NCBI GenBank assembly: GCA_030674185.1
Contig: CM060315.1
Span: 94,148,058 to 94,212,057 of the forward strand
Reading direction: 5' to 3'
Length of the DNA stretch: 64,000 bases
DNA from: Monoplex corrugatus
Taxonomy: Eukaryota > Mollusca > Gastropoda > Littorinimorpha > Ranellidae
The notes beneath the pieces are model-generated. The model did no database searches. It was not told the DNA's origin and worked only from the letters and a program-made list of their open reading frames with translations. Position numbers and translations under genes: made by a program. Positions 10,588 through 21,939 of the stretch are shown here, in pieces. The stretch's first letter is position 1. Each line of letters opens with the position of its first letter.

Positions 10588-10990
10588 TGATGATGATGAT
10601 AGATTTGTATGGAGGACCATGATTGACAACACCATACGACAGGGCACATGATGATGATGATGATAGATTTGTATGGAGGGCCATGATTGCCAACACCATA
10701 CAACAGGGCACATGATGATGATGATGATGATAGATTTGTATGGAGGGCCATGATTGCCAACACCATACGACAGGGCACATGATGATGATGATGTTGATGA
10801 TGATGATAGATTTGTATGGAGGGCCATGATTGCCAACACCATACGACAGGGCACATGATGATGATGATGATAGATTTGTATGGAGGGCCATGATCGCCAA
10901 CACCATACGACAGGGCACATGATGATGATGGGGATAGATTATGATATGGAGGGGACATGATTTATGCCAAACCAACATACGACAGGGCAC

Positions 10991-11025
<35 letters not shown>

Positions 11026-11997
11026 TGATGAATGATAGATTTGTATGGAGGGCCATGATTGCCAACACCATACGACAGGCACATGATGAATTGATGATGA
11101 TGATGATGATAGATATTTGTATGGAGGGCCATATCGCCAACACCATACGACAGGGCACATGATGATGATGATAGATTTGTATGGAGGGCCATGATTGCCA
11201 ACACCATACGACATGGCACATGATGATGATGATGATGATAGATTTGTATGGAGGGCCGATGATTGCCAACACCATACGACAGGCACATGATGATGATGAT
11301 GATGATAGATTTGTATGGAGGGCCATGATTGACAACACCATACAGACAGGGCACATGAAGTGATGATGATGATGATAGATTTGTATGGAGGGCCATGATT
11401 GCCAACACCATACGACAGGGCACATGATGATGAGATGATGATGATAGATTTGTATGGAGGGCCATGATTGACCAACACCATACGACAGGGCACATGATGA
11501 TGATGATGATGATAGATTTGTATGGAGGGCCATGATTGCCAACACCATACAACAGGGCACATGATGATGATGATGATGATAGATTTGTATGGAGGGCCAT
11601 GATTGCCAACACCATACAACAGGGCACATGATGAGATGGTGATGATGATGATAGATTTGTATGGAGGGCCTGATTGCCAACACCATACGACAGGGCACAT
11701 GATGATGATGATGGATGAGATGATAGATTTGTATGGAGGGCCATGATTGCCAACACCATACAACAGGGCACATGATGATGATGATGATGATAGATTTGTA
11801 TGGAGGGCCGTGATTGCCAACACCATACAACAGGGCACATGATGATGATGATGATGATAGATTTGTATGGAGGGCCATGATTGCCAACACCATACAACAG
11901 GGCACATGATGGTGATGATGATGATAGATTTGTATGGAGGGCCGTGATTGCCAACACCATACGACAGGGCACATGATGATGTTGATGATGTGATTTG
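10530..11997. repeat. satellite made from a LINE 3' terminus
   Basis: About 22 head-to-tail copies of a 62-76-bp unit: AGATTTGTATGGAGGGCCAT, GATTGCCAACACCATACGAC, AGGGCACATGATGATGATG. The first unit is contiguous with the LINE at 10008-10587. The unit is that element's last ~17 codons (RFVWRAMIANTIRQGT, stop) plus its GAT tail. The number of GAT repeats varies from 3 to 10 between units. Units past about 10930 contain scattered one-base indels. Confidence 0.93.
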
Positions 11998-12639
11998 TAT
12001 GGAGCCTGACCAACACCACGAGGAATTGTGATGATGTGTTTGTTGGGGTGTGTTGCAGACTACATAGCCGGGATTTGGTGTGTGTGAGATACATAGATTG
12101 TGTAGGGTGTGCGTGATTGCCAACAATACAAGCAGTTGTGTGTGTGATGTGTTAGACTATTAGCAGGTGTGTGTTGCAACACCATGGCCATTGATGTTGT
12201 GTTGGTTGATGAGACTAATAGATTTGTATGGTGTGATTGCAGACTACATACGCAGGGCATGTTGTGATGATGTGGTTGAGATACATAGTTTGTATGGAGT
12301 TGGTGTTGCAACTACATACGCAGGGATGATGGTTGTGTGTGTTTGTTGGGGATGATTGCAAACATACATAGGCCATATGTGATGTGATTGTTTGAGGGTG
12401 TTCCCAACTCCCATAACACCATGATGATGATGTGTTTGTTGTGTTGCCAGCCCCATACAAGGCCATGTGTGTTGTGTGTGTGTGTGAGATATAGAGTTTG
12501 TTGGTTGGTTGTGTTGCAACTACATAGACAGGGATTGTGATTGTGGTGAGACTATGATAGAGTTTGTTGGGGGTGTTGCAACACATACACCAATGTTGTG
12601 TTGTGTTTGTTGGGGGCAGAGCAACACATAGCCACTTGT
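11998..12639. repeat. hybrid units between two arrays
   Basis: Irregular sequence whose pieces alternate between the LINE-tail satellite on the left (TTTGTATGG, GCAGGGCA, GATGATG) and the splice-acceptor repeat on the right (GTTGCAGACTACATAG). For example, about 12229-12275 reads as a base-by-base blend of both units. It could be a real recombination zone or a consensus artefact from mis-stacked long reads. Confidence 0.6.
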
Positions 12640-15600
12640 GTTGTGTGTTGTGTTGCAGACTACATAGCTGGTTTGTTGTTTGTTGTGTTGCAGACTACAT
12701 AGCCAGTTTGGTTGTGTTGTGTTGTGTTGCAGACTACATAGCCAGTTGTGTTGTGTTGTGTTGTGTTGCAGACTACATAGCAGTTGTGTTGTGTTGTGTT
12801 GTGTTGCAGACTACATAGCTAGTTGTGTTGTGTTGCAGACTACATAGCTGGGTTGTGTTGTGTTGTGTTGTGTTGCAGACTACATAGCCAGTTGTGTTGT
12901 GTTGTGTTGTGTTGCAGACTACATAGCTGTTGTGTTGTGTTGTGTTGCAGACTACATACCAGTTGTGTTGTGTTGTGTTGTGTTGCAGACTACATAGCTG
13001 TTTGTGTTGTGTTGTGTTTGTGAGACTACATAGCTAGTTGTGTTGTGTTGTGTTGTGTTTGCAGACTACATACTGTTGTGTTGTGTTGTGTTGCAGACTA
13101 CATAGCTAGTTGTGTTGTGTTTGTGTTGCAGACTACATAGCTGGTTTGTTGTGTGTTGTGTTGTGTTGCAGACTACATAGCCAGTTGTGTTGTGTTGTGT
13201 GTTTGTGTTGCAGACTACATAGCTGGTTGTGTTGTGTTGTGTTGTGTTGCAGACTACATACAGTTGTGTTGTGTTGTGTTGTGTTTGCAGACTACATAGC
13301 TGGTTGTGTTGTGTTGTGTTGCAGACTACATAACCAGTTGTGTTGTGTTGTGTTTTGTGTTGTGTTGTGCTGCAGACTACATAGCCAGTTGTGTTGTGTT
13401 GTGTTGTGTTGTGTTGTGCAGACTACATAGCTGTTGTGTTGTGTTGTGTTGTTGGTTGCAGACTACATACCAGTTGTGTTGTGTTGTGTTGCAGACTACG
13501 GGGTGTGCAACTACAAGGGCAGTTTTGTGGTTTGTTGGGTTGCAACACAAGCGGTTTGGTGTGTGTGCAACACATAGCGGGTGTGTTGTGTGTGTTTGCA
13601 GACACAAGCCATGTGTGTGTTTGTTGTGTTGCAACTACATAAGTGTTGTGTTTGTGTGAGCACATGCTGTGTGTGTGTGGTTGTGTGTGCAACACAAGTG
13701 GTGTGTTGTGTGTGTTTGTGCAGATACATAGGGCTGGTGTTGGTTGTGTGTTGGGTTTGCAACTACAAGCTGGTTGTGTGTTTTTGCAGGACTACAAGCA
13801 GTGTGTTGTGTGGGTGTTGCAACACATAGACGGTGTGTGTGTGTTTGTGGCAGACACATACGGCATGTTGTGTGTGTTGTGTTGGGTGATTGCAAATACA
13901 AGGCATGTGGTGTGTTGTGTTGTGGTTGCAACACATAAGGCATTGTGTGGTTGTTTGTGGTGTTGCAACACATAGCCTTTGTGTTGTTGTGTTGAGCTAA
14001 TAGCGTTTGTTTGTTGTGTGTGTGTGTTGCAGACTACATAGCCATTTGTGTTGTGTTGTGTTGCAGATACATGCAGTTGTGTTGTGTGTGTTGTGTTGTC
14101 AGATTCTACAACTAGTTGTGTTGGTTGTGTTGCGCTATGCTAGTTGTGTATGTGTTGCAGACTACATCTAGTTGTGTTGTTTGTGTTGCAGATCAACTAA
14201 TGTGTGTTGTGTTGTGTGTGTTGCAGACTACATAGCAGTTGTGTTGTGTGTGTTGCAGATCATACATGTGTTTTGTGTTGTTGTGTTGCAGACTACATAG
14301 TAGTTTGGTTGTGTTGTGTTGAGACTACATAGCTAGTTTGTTGTGTGTGTATGTTGTGTTGCAGACTACATAGCTAGTTGTTTGGTTGGTTGCGATACAT
14401 GGTTGTTGTTGTGTTGTGTTGCGACTACTACATGTTGTTGTGTTGTGTTGTGTTGCAGACTACATAGCGGTGTTGTGGTTGTGTTGGTTGCATGTGGTTA
14501 GTTGGTTGTGTTGTGTTGTGTTGTTTGCGACTACATAACCAGTTGTGTTGGTTGTGTTGTGTTGCAGACTACATACTGGTTGTGTTGTGTTGTGTTGCGA
14601 TACAAACCAGTTGTTTTGTGTTGTGTTGTGTGTTGTTGTGTGCAGACTACATAGCCAGATTGTGTTGTGTGTGTGTTGTGTTGCAGACTACATGCAGTTG
14701 GTTGTTGTGTTGTGTTGCAGACTAATAACCAGTTGTGTTGTGTTGTGTTGCAGACTACATAACAGTGGTTGTGTTGTGTTGTGTTGTGTGCAGACTACAT
14801 AGCCATTGGTTGTGTTGTGTTTGCAGATTACTAGCAGTTTGTGTTGTGTTGGTTGCAGACTACATAGCCAGTTTGGTTGTGTTGTGTTGTGTTGCAGACT
14901 ACATAGCTGTTGTTGTGTTGTGTTGTGTTGTGTTGTCAGACTACATAACCGTTGTTGTGTTGTGTTGTGTTGCAGACTACATAGCAGTGGTTGTGTTGTG
15001 TTGTGTTGCAGACTACATAGCCAGTTGTGTTGTTGTGTTGTGTTGCAGACTACATAACTGTTGTGTTGTGTTGTGTTGTGTTTGCAGACACATAGCAGTT
15101 GTGTTGTGTTGTGTTGCAGACTCATAGCCAGTTTGGTTGTGTTGTGTTGTGTTGTGTTGCAGACTACATAGCCAGTTGTGTGTTGTGTTTGCAGACTACA
15201 TAGCTAGTTGTGTTGTGTTGTGTTGCAGACACATAGCAGTTGTGTTGTGTTGTGTTGCAGACTACATAGCGTTGTTGTTGTGTTGCAGACACATGCGTTT
15301 TGTGTTGTGTTTGCAGACTACATAGCTGGTTTGTTGTGGTTGTGTTGCAGACTACATATGCGTGTTGTGTTGTGTTGTGTTGTGTTGCAGACTACATGAG
15401 TTGTGTTGTTGTGTTGTGTTGCAGACTACATAGCTAGTTGTGTTGTGTTGGTTGTTTGCAGACTACATAGCATTGTGTTGTGTTGTGTTGTGTTGCAGAC
15501 TACATAACCAGTTGTGTTGTGTTGTGTTGTGTTTGTGTTGCAGACTACATAGCCAGTTGTGTTTGTGTTGCAGACTACATAGCCAGTTTGGTTGTGTTGC

Positions 15601-16189
15601 AGACTACATAGCTAGTTGTGTTGTGTTGTGTTGCAGACTACATAGCCAGTTTGGTTGTGTTGTGTTGCAGACTACATAGCCAGTTGTGTTGTGTTGCAGA
15701 CTACATAGCCAGTTTGGTTGTGTTGTGTTGCAGACTACATAGCCAGTTGTGTTGTGTTGCAGACTACATAGCCAGTTTGGTTGTGTTGTGTTGCAGACTA
15801 CATAGCCAGTTGTGTTGTGTTGTGTTGCAGACTACATAGCCAGTTTGGTTGTGTTGTGTTGCAGACTACATAGCCAGTTGTGTTGTGTTGCAGACTACAT
15901 AGCCAGTTTGGTTGTGTTGTGTTGCAGACTACATAGCCAGTTGTGTTGTGTTGCAGACTACATAGCCAGTTGTGTTGTGTTGTGTTGCAGACTACATAGC
16001 CAGTTGTGTTGTGTTGTGTTGCAGACTACATAGCCAGTTTGGTTGTGTTGTGTTGCAGACTACATAGCCAGTTGTGTTGTGTTGCAGACTACATAGCCAG
16101 TTGTGTTGTGTTGTGTTGCAGACTACATAGCCAGTTGTGTTGTGTTGTGTTGCAGACTACATAGCCAGTTTGGTTGTGTTGTGTTGCAG
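12640..16189 (+). repeat. minisatellite built on the last exon's 3' splice site
   Basis: Roughly 90-105 copies of a 29-40-bp unit: a GU-rich tract (GTTGTGTTGTGTTGCAG) followed by ACTACATAGCCAGTT. The final unit is the true acceptor of the exon at 16190 (GTGTTGCAG|ACTACATAGCCGG). In the clean right-hand part (15560-16189), 34-bp and 29-bp units often alternate as a 63-bp dimer. The left part (to about 15400) is much noisier. Using one of the last decoy acceptors would read a few residues and stop at ACA-TAG in the next unit. Cysteine/valine-rich open frames here are artefacts. Confidence 0.93.
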
Positions 16190-16259
16190 ACTACATAGCC
16201 GGTTCCTGCAGGTGTTCTGCCTGACGGACTACCTGGACGAGCTACGCCCACCGTCCTAA
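16190..16259 (+). CDS. terminal coding exon, unrecognised host protein
   Basis: Last exon of the plus-strand gene. It starts after TTGTGTTGTGTTGCAG with an A that completes the codon CG|A from the exon ending at 9854. It then reads LHSRFLQVFCLTDYLDELRP, PS and TAA at 16257-16259. The phase match and the absence of any other open continuation support it. The peptide is a plausible C-terminal amphipathic helix plus a short tail. Combined with the exons at 4055 and 9676 it gives about 145 C-terminal residues. The first 11 bases of the exon are repeated in every unit of the upstream array, which makes the true splice site hard to recognise for aligners and perhaps for the spliceosome. Confidence 0.62.
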
Positions 16260-16679
16260 AGACTGCCCCACCTGGTGCAGGTCAAGGTGACACAATCCCA
16301 CAGAACCGTGCAGCCTCCCTGTTGATGCTGTCATACTCAGCAAGCAGCTGTGACTTGGCAACCTTCTTTGTCAGTGGCTGTGAATAATGGTTACTGGCCA
16401 CTAGACCCAGTAGGAATGACTTGGACGCTGATGTCTGCTGCGTGATCTGATGTCCGTTTTTCATGCATGTTTCTTAGAATCAAAGAATGTCAGTATTTAT
16501 GGTATTATGTGTAAGTGTCTGACGATGGTTCATATTTTAATGTATGTGGATTGCTGGCAGGGGTATGGTTATAGACTGTGCCTATATGTACAATTATGCT
16601 TAGAATTGTGCGCTGCGCACGTGATTATGATGATGTTGAGCTTGTGGAAGGCAGCGTAACACTTTTCAAGAAAAATAAA
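16260..16679 (+). other. probable 3' UTR with polyadenylation signal
   Basis: Unique sequence after the stop codon. AATAAA lies at 16674-16679, at the very edge of the 40-bp array. Some later array units carry AAGTAAATA, a near-signal. No other coding signature is seen in this stretch. Confidence 0.45.
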
Positions 16680-17440
16680 TACTGGTGTTGTATGTGTCTT
16701 GAGCCCCAAGAAAAGTAATACTGGTGTTGTCTATGTCTTGAGCCCCAAGAAAAGTAAATACTGGTGTTGTCTATGTCTTGAGCCCCAAGAAAAGTAAATA
16801 CTGGTGTTGTCTATGTCTTGAGCCCCAAGAAAAGTCAATACTGGTGTTGTCTGTGTCTTGAGCCCCAAGAAAAGTCAATACTGGTGTTGTCTATGTCCTG
16901 AGCCCCAAGAAAAGTCAATACTGGTGTTGTCTGTGTCTTGAGCCCCAAGAAAAGTCAATACTGGTGTTGTCTGTGTCTTGAGCCCCAAGAAAAGTCAATA
17001 CTGGTGTTGTCTGTGTCTTGAGCCCCAAGAAAAGTCAATACTGGTGTTGTCTGTGTCTTGAGCCCCAAGAAAAGTCAATACTGGTGTTGTCTGTGTCTTG
17101 AACCCCAAGAAAAGTCAATACTGGTGTTGTCTGTGTCTTGAGCCCCAAGAAAAGTCAATACTGGTGTTGTCTGTGTCTTGAACCCCAAGAAAAGTCAATA
17201 CTGGTGTTGTCTGTGTCTTGAACCCCAAGAAAAGTCAATACTGGTGTTGTCTGTGTCTTGAGCCCCAAGAAAAGTCAATACTGGTGTTGTCTGTGTCTTG
17301 AGCCCCAAGAAAAGTCAATACTGGTGTTGTCTGTGTCTTGAGCCCCAAGAAAAGTAAATACTGGTGTTGTCTATGTCTTGAACCCCAAGAAAAGTAAATA
17401 CTGGTGTTGTCTATGTCTTGAACCCCAAGAGAGGAACAGC
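16680..17440. repeat. 40-bp minisatellite
   Basis: About 19 copies of a 40-bp unit (AAGTCAATACTGGTGTTGTC then TGTGTCTTGAGCCCCAAGAA). Variants AAGTAAATA, CTATGTC and TTGAACC cluster at the two ends, as expected if the middle was amplified last. Confidence 0.95.
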
Positions 17441-17863
17441 AGGATTGTCCCCCTTGCCGTGGTACGAGCAAACAGTCAAACACGCACGTGCACACAGATG
17501 ACCTTTTCCACAGAAGTAACTGGTTTATAACAACCGCCCCCTCCCCCTCCATGGGGAAGTTGGGGGCTATCCCAGTATAAATGGTATCCTCACCTTCTGG
17601 ATCATCATTATCATTATTACTGTTATCATCATCATCATTTTTTATCATTAATATTATTGTCATAATTATTATCATTATTATTAATATCTCTCCAGTTGAC
17701 TTCTGTTGTACTTCCTTATAGTCTGTGTGTTTTGATAGAAGTAGATTATCAACTGTAGGAATGCAGGTTGACATACATAGGCTACCTCCTTATAGTCTGT
17801 GTGTTTTGATAGAAGTAGATTATCAGCTGTAGCAGGTTGACATACATAGGCTACTTCCTTATA
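17441..17863. other. unique and short-duplicated sequence
   Basis: Contains an AT-rich run of ATT/ATC trinucleotides (17600-17690). A segment of about 75 bp (CTCCTTATAGTCTGTGTGTTT ... TTGACATACATAGGCTAC, quoted in part) is present twice between 17712 and 17860. TTGACATACATAGGCTAC recurs at 18200 and 18270 on the far side of the LINE insertion. No gene. Confidence 0.5.
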
Positions 17864-18190
17864 TTCATGGACAGTAAAGAAATCAAATGAAACAGTCTTG
17901 ATGGAGGCAGACACAAGTAGATCACTCATAAGGAAGATTAGGAAAAGACAAGAACATTTATAGGCCATTTAATGAGGAAGGGGGATTTGGAGCACCTGGT
18001 CACAACGGGAAAGCTGGAGGGAAAGAGAGCACCAGGTAGACCCAGGGAGAGAATGCTGGACGGACTTACAGAGTGGCTGGGGATGAGGAGGGTGGGGGAG
18101 ATGCTGGGGGCAATGAGAGATAGAGATGGTTGGAAGTCCATGGTCGCCAACGCCATGCGGCAGGGCACCTGATGATGATGATGATGATGA
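17864..18190 (+). mobile_element. LINE 3' end
   Basis: 5'-truncated non-LTR retrotransposon of the same family as 10008 and 50193. It begins near WTVKKSNETVLMEADTSRSL, continues KIRKRQEHL and, after small indels, LEHLVTTGKLEGKRAPGRPR, ERMLDGLTEWLG and RDGWKSMVANAMRQGT, stopping at 18170-18172 with a GAT tail. This copy keeps the GKLEGKRAPGRPR basic segment that the 50.2-kb copy lacks. It splits a locally duplicated sequence (TGCAGGTTGACATACATAGG) that occurs on both sides. Confidence 0.85.
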
Positions 18191-18402
18191 GGAATGCAGG
18201 TTGACATACATAGGCTACTAATATTTATGTCGTTGGAAAAATGATTATCAACTGTAGGAATGCAGGTTGACATACATAGGCTACTAATATTTATGTCGTT
18301 GGAAAAATGAAGTTTCATTTCAGTTGATATTGCTATGCAGTGACGCATACCCTGTGGCAGCCTGGCTGTAACACACTTTTTTCACACACAGTAACATTAC
18401 CA

Positions 18403-18810
18403 GTTGCCATGGTGTAATGGTTATAATAATAATTACAATATTTATATAGGGCAAAATCTTGATAAAATCAAATCTTTAGCGTAACGGATGACTGGAAGGC
18501 TGTGGATTCGAATCCCTATCAGTAACTTAAAAAAAAAAATCATTGTGGGATTTTTCTCGGCTCCAACCAGCTCCTACCCAGAGTTGAGCATATTATGGGC
18601 TTATTGGGAAGATTGGGACCGCACAGTCTAGTTTCATTTACTTCAGGGATGCGTCATTGAGGGTGTTGCTCAAATTTTCTGACCAAAACCGCAGGTGTCT
18701 GATTCTCACGGGCCAGGATACATTATGATAGTAAGCGTAGAGTACGCCCCTATCACGCAGTCTCAGTCCTGGATGGAACTCCATAGCATCATGATTATCA
18801 TACTCATTGC
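18403..18810 (+). mobile_element. tRNA-derived SINE, interrupted
   Basis: The 5' head has RNA polymerase III promoter boxes: A-box TGGTGTAATGG (18411-18421) and B-box GATTCGAATCC (about 18506-18516). The two halves 18403-18423 and 18479-18526 join into a tRNA-like ~69-nt head. A-run, then a unique body (CTCGGCTCCAACCAGCTCCT onward) follow, ending indistinctly before 18810. A 55-bp CR1/L2-type LINE tail sits between the A and B boxes, so internal Pol III promotion is probably disrupted by the wrong spacing. Confidence 0.7.
18424..18478 (-). mobile_element. solo LINE tail nested in the SINE
   Basis: TAATAATAATTACAATATTT ATATAGGGCAAAATCTTGAT AAAATCAAATCT matches the 3' terminus of the CR1/L2-type LINE seen at 2542 and 50726. 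TTA flanks it on both sides (GGTTA ... CTTTAGCG), a plausible 3-bp target duplication. Confidence 0.75.
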
Positions 18811-19260
18811 TATCATCATCACATTAAAAACTGTGCCAGCTTCTGTGGCCATTAAGGTGGCATAGAAAGTGGGACAAGAAAGAAAAGATGAGCAGAAAGG
18901 TAATCTAAGTATGATGATCCTTGTTTGTCCTTTTACCTGTTTGTGTTTTTTGTTGTCTTTACTGTTGTTGTGTTATTTGTTTGTTTGCCCTTTTACCTGT
19001 GTGTTTGTGTATCTGTTTATTTGTTCTTACCACTGCAAGGCAGACAACCCAGCTGTCTGTCCTGGGGCTGAGGACTTCCACCTGCATTTGCTCTACTTGA
19101 CAATGCATCCCCAGGAGACCTTCCTGTTAATTTAAAAAAAAGAAAAGAAAATGAGAGTAACACAGTGAGGCGTGTTCTGCAGAGTGTGCTGGGCAAACAG
19201 CACTCCATACAAGTGGCTTTTGTGGAAGTCGCACAACGTAAAATAGTTTTGATCAATTAA
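18811..19260. other. unique sequence
   Basis: T-rich, non-repetitive sequence. The open frames here are short and unrecognised; I see no exon borders worth calling. Confidence 0.35.
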
Positions 19261-19505
19261 TTAATGCGGTACAATGAATGAATAGATAAATGAAGTAAGG
19301 GTCTTTGTGTTGTTGATCAGTAATCAAATGAAAAAAGGGTCTTGTGTGTTGACAATGATAAATGAATAAGATCTTTGTTTTGTTGATCAATAGATAAATG
19401 AAGTAAGGGTCTTTGTGTTGTTGATCAGTAAATCAATGAAGTAAGGGTCTTTGTGTTGTTGATCAATTAATGCAGTAAAATGAATGAATAGATAAACAAA
19501 ATAAA
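19261..19505. repeat. degenerate ~60-bp repeat
   Basis: Four or five diverged copies of AATGAATAGATAAATGAAGT AAGGGTCTTTGTGTTGTTGA TCA, with variable joins. Confidence 0.7.
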
Positions 19506-19693
19506 TGAATTAAGGGCCTTTTTTGGTCCTCATATCTTTTGCGACAGTTTTTTTTAAAACTGTCTTTGTGATATATGCAGTGATTTGAAAACAGGTGCAG
19601 CAGTTATTTTTTATTTTTCAGCAAGTGTTTGTTGAACGTTAAAAAAAATCTTGTTCTTGCTTGTGGACTTGGGCGTAATTGAAATGCTGAAAG

Positions 19694-19730
<37 letters not shown>

Positions 19731-19849
19731 CAATGCCATCCTAGTATGTATAATTTTATTGTAAAAATATTGTTTGGACATGAGCAGCATTTGGTTTTAT
19801 TTCGATTCATGCAAACTTCTCCCTAATGAATTGTTGCAGTTTATGCCAT
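19506..19849. other. unique sequence with GT run
   Basis: AT-rich unique sequence with a short (GT)n at 19699-19724. No gene seen. Confidence 0.4.
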
Positions 19850-21838
19850 TTTCCTTCATAACTGTTCAGATCTATGCCATTTTCCTTCATAACTGTTCAG
19901 ATGTATGCCATTTTCCTTCATAACTGTTCAGATCTATGCCAGGTTCTTTACATAACTGTTCAGATCTATGCCATTTTCCTTCATAACTGTTCAGATCTAT
20001 GCCAGTTTCTTTACATAATTGTTCAGATGTATGCCAGATTCTTTACATAATGTTCAGATCGTATGCCAAGTTCTTTACATAACTGTTCAGATCTATGCCA
20101 GGTTCTTTACATACATAACTGTTCAGATGTATGCCAGTTCTTTACATAATGTTCAGATGTATGCCAGGGTTTTTTACATAACTGTTCTGATCTATGCCAA
20201 GTTCTTTACATAAACTGTTCAGATCTATGCCAGTTCTTTACATAACTGTTCAGATCTTGCCAGGTTCTTTACATAACTGTTCAGATCTATGCCAGGTTCT
20301 TTACATAACTGTTCAGATTATGCCAGGTTCTTTACATAATTGTTCAGATGTATGCCAGTTCTTTACATAACTGTTCAGATCATGCCAGTTTTTCATGATG
20401 TTCATCCATGCCAGTTCTTTCATAACTGTTCAGATCCATGCCAAGTTCTTTCATAACTGTTCAGATCATGCCAAGTTCTTTACATAACTGTTCAGATCAT
20501 GCCAAGTTCTTTCATGACTGTTCAGATCATGCCAAGTTCTCCTTCATAACTGTTCAGATCCATGCCAAGTTCTCCTCCATAACTGTTCGATCCATGCCAA
20601 GTTCTCCTTCATAACTGTTCGATCCATGCCAAGTTCTCCTTCATGACTGTTCAGATCCATGCCAAGTTCTCCTTCATGACTGTTCAGATCTATGCCAAGT
20701 TCTCCTTCATGACTGTTCAGATCCATGCCAAGTTCTCCTTCATGACTGTTCAGACAAGCCAAGTTCTCCTTCATGACTGTTCAGATCCATGCCAAGTTCT
20801 CCTTCATAACTGTTCAGATCCATGCCAAGTTCTCCTTCATGACTGTTCAGATCCATGCCAAGTTCTCCTTTATGACTGTTCAGGTCCATGCCAAGTTCTC
20901 CTTCATGACTGTTCAGATCCATGCCAAGTTCTCCTTATGACTGTTCAGGTCCATGCCAAGTTCTCCTTCATGACTGTTCAGATCCATGCCAAGTTCTCCT
21001 TCATAACTGTTCAGATCCATGCCAAGTTCTCCTTCATGACTGTTCAGATCAATGCCAAGTTCTCCTTCATAACTGTTCAGATCCATGCCAAGTTCTCCTC
21101 CATAAATGTTCATGATCCATGCCAAGTTCTCCTTCATAACTGTTCGATCCATGCCAAGTTCTCCTTCATGACTGTTCAGATCCATGCCGAGTTCTCCTTC
21201 ATGACTGTTTCAGTATCTATGCCAAGTTCTCCTTCATGACTGTTCAGATCCATGCCAAGTTCTCCTTCATGACTGTTCAGAGCCAAGCCAAGTTCTCCTT
21301 CATGACTGTTCAGATCCATGCCAAGTTCTCCTTCATGACTGTCCAGATCCATGCCAAGTTCTCCTTCATGACTGTTCAGATCCATGCCAAGTTCTCCTCC
21401 ATGACTGTTCAGGTCCATGCCAAGTTCTCCTTCATGACTGTCCAGATCCATGCCAAGTTCTCCTTGATGACTGTTCAGGTCCATGCCAAGTTCTCCTTCA
21501 TGACTGTTCAGATCCATGCTAAGTTCTCCTTCATAACTGTTCAGATCCATGCCAAGTTCTCCTTCATAACTGTTCAGGTCCATGCCAATTTCTCCTTCAT
21601 GACTGTTCAGGTCCATGCCAAGTTCTCCTTCATAACTGTTCAGGTCCATGCCAAGTTCTCCTTCATGACTGTTCAGGTCCATGCCAAGTTCTCCTTCATA
21701 ACTGTTCAGATCCATGCCAAGTTCTCCTTCATAACTGTTCAGGTCCATGCCAAGTTCTCCTTCATAACTGTTCAGATCCATGCCAAGTTCTCCTCCATGA
21801 CTGTTTAGATCCATGCCAAGTTCTCCTTCATGACTGCG
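19850..21838. repeat. 33-bp minisatellite
   Basis: About 60 copies of a 33-bp unit (CATGCCAAGTTCTCCTTCAT then GACTGTTCAGATC). Copies left of about 20500 are more diverged and contain TTTACATAACTG. Since 33 is a multiple of three, open frames of ~200 codons appear on both strands (MTVQIHAKFSF; DLNSHEGELGM). The lack of any non-repeat coding flank makes them artefacts. Confidence 0.95.
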
Positions 21839-21939
21839 TGATCAGTTGACTGTCTAACCAAGTATGCTAACAGGCCAGATGAGAACAGAAACATTGAGCA
21901 ATACCATTATGGAAGAAAATACCAGTCTGGTTATTGCAC

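Noticed and set aside
10434..12126. Minus-strand open frames up to 549 codons rich in His, Ser and Ile
   Set aside because: They read the complement of the GAT-rich LINE-tail satellite; no domain and no non-repeat sequence.
12564..16033. Many Cys/Val-rich open frames (LCCVADYIA repeats)
   Set aside because: They come from the GTTGT-rich acceptor repeat. The 63-bp dimer keeps frame by arithmetic, and the frames break wherever unit length changes.
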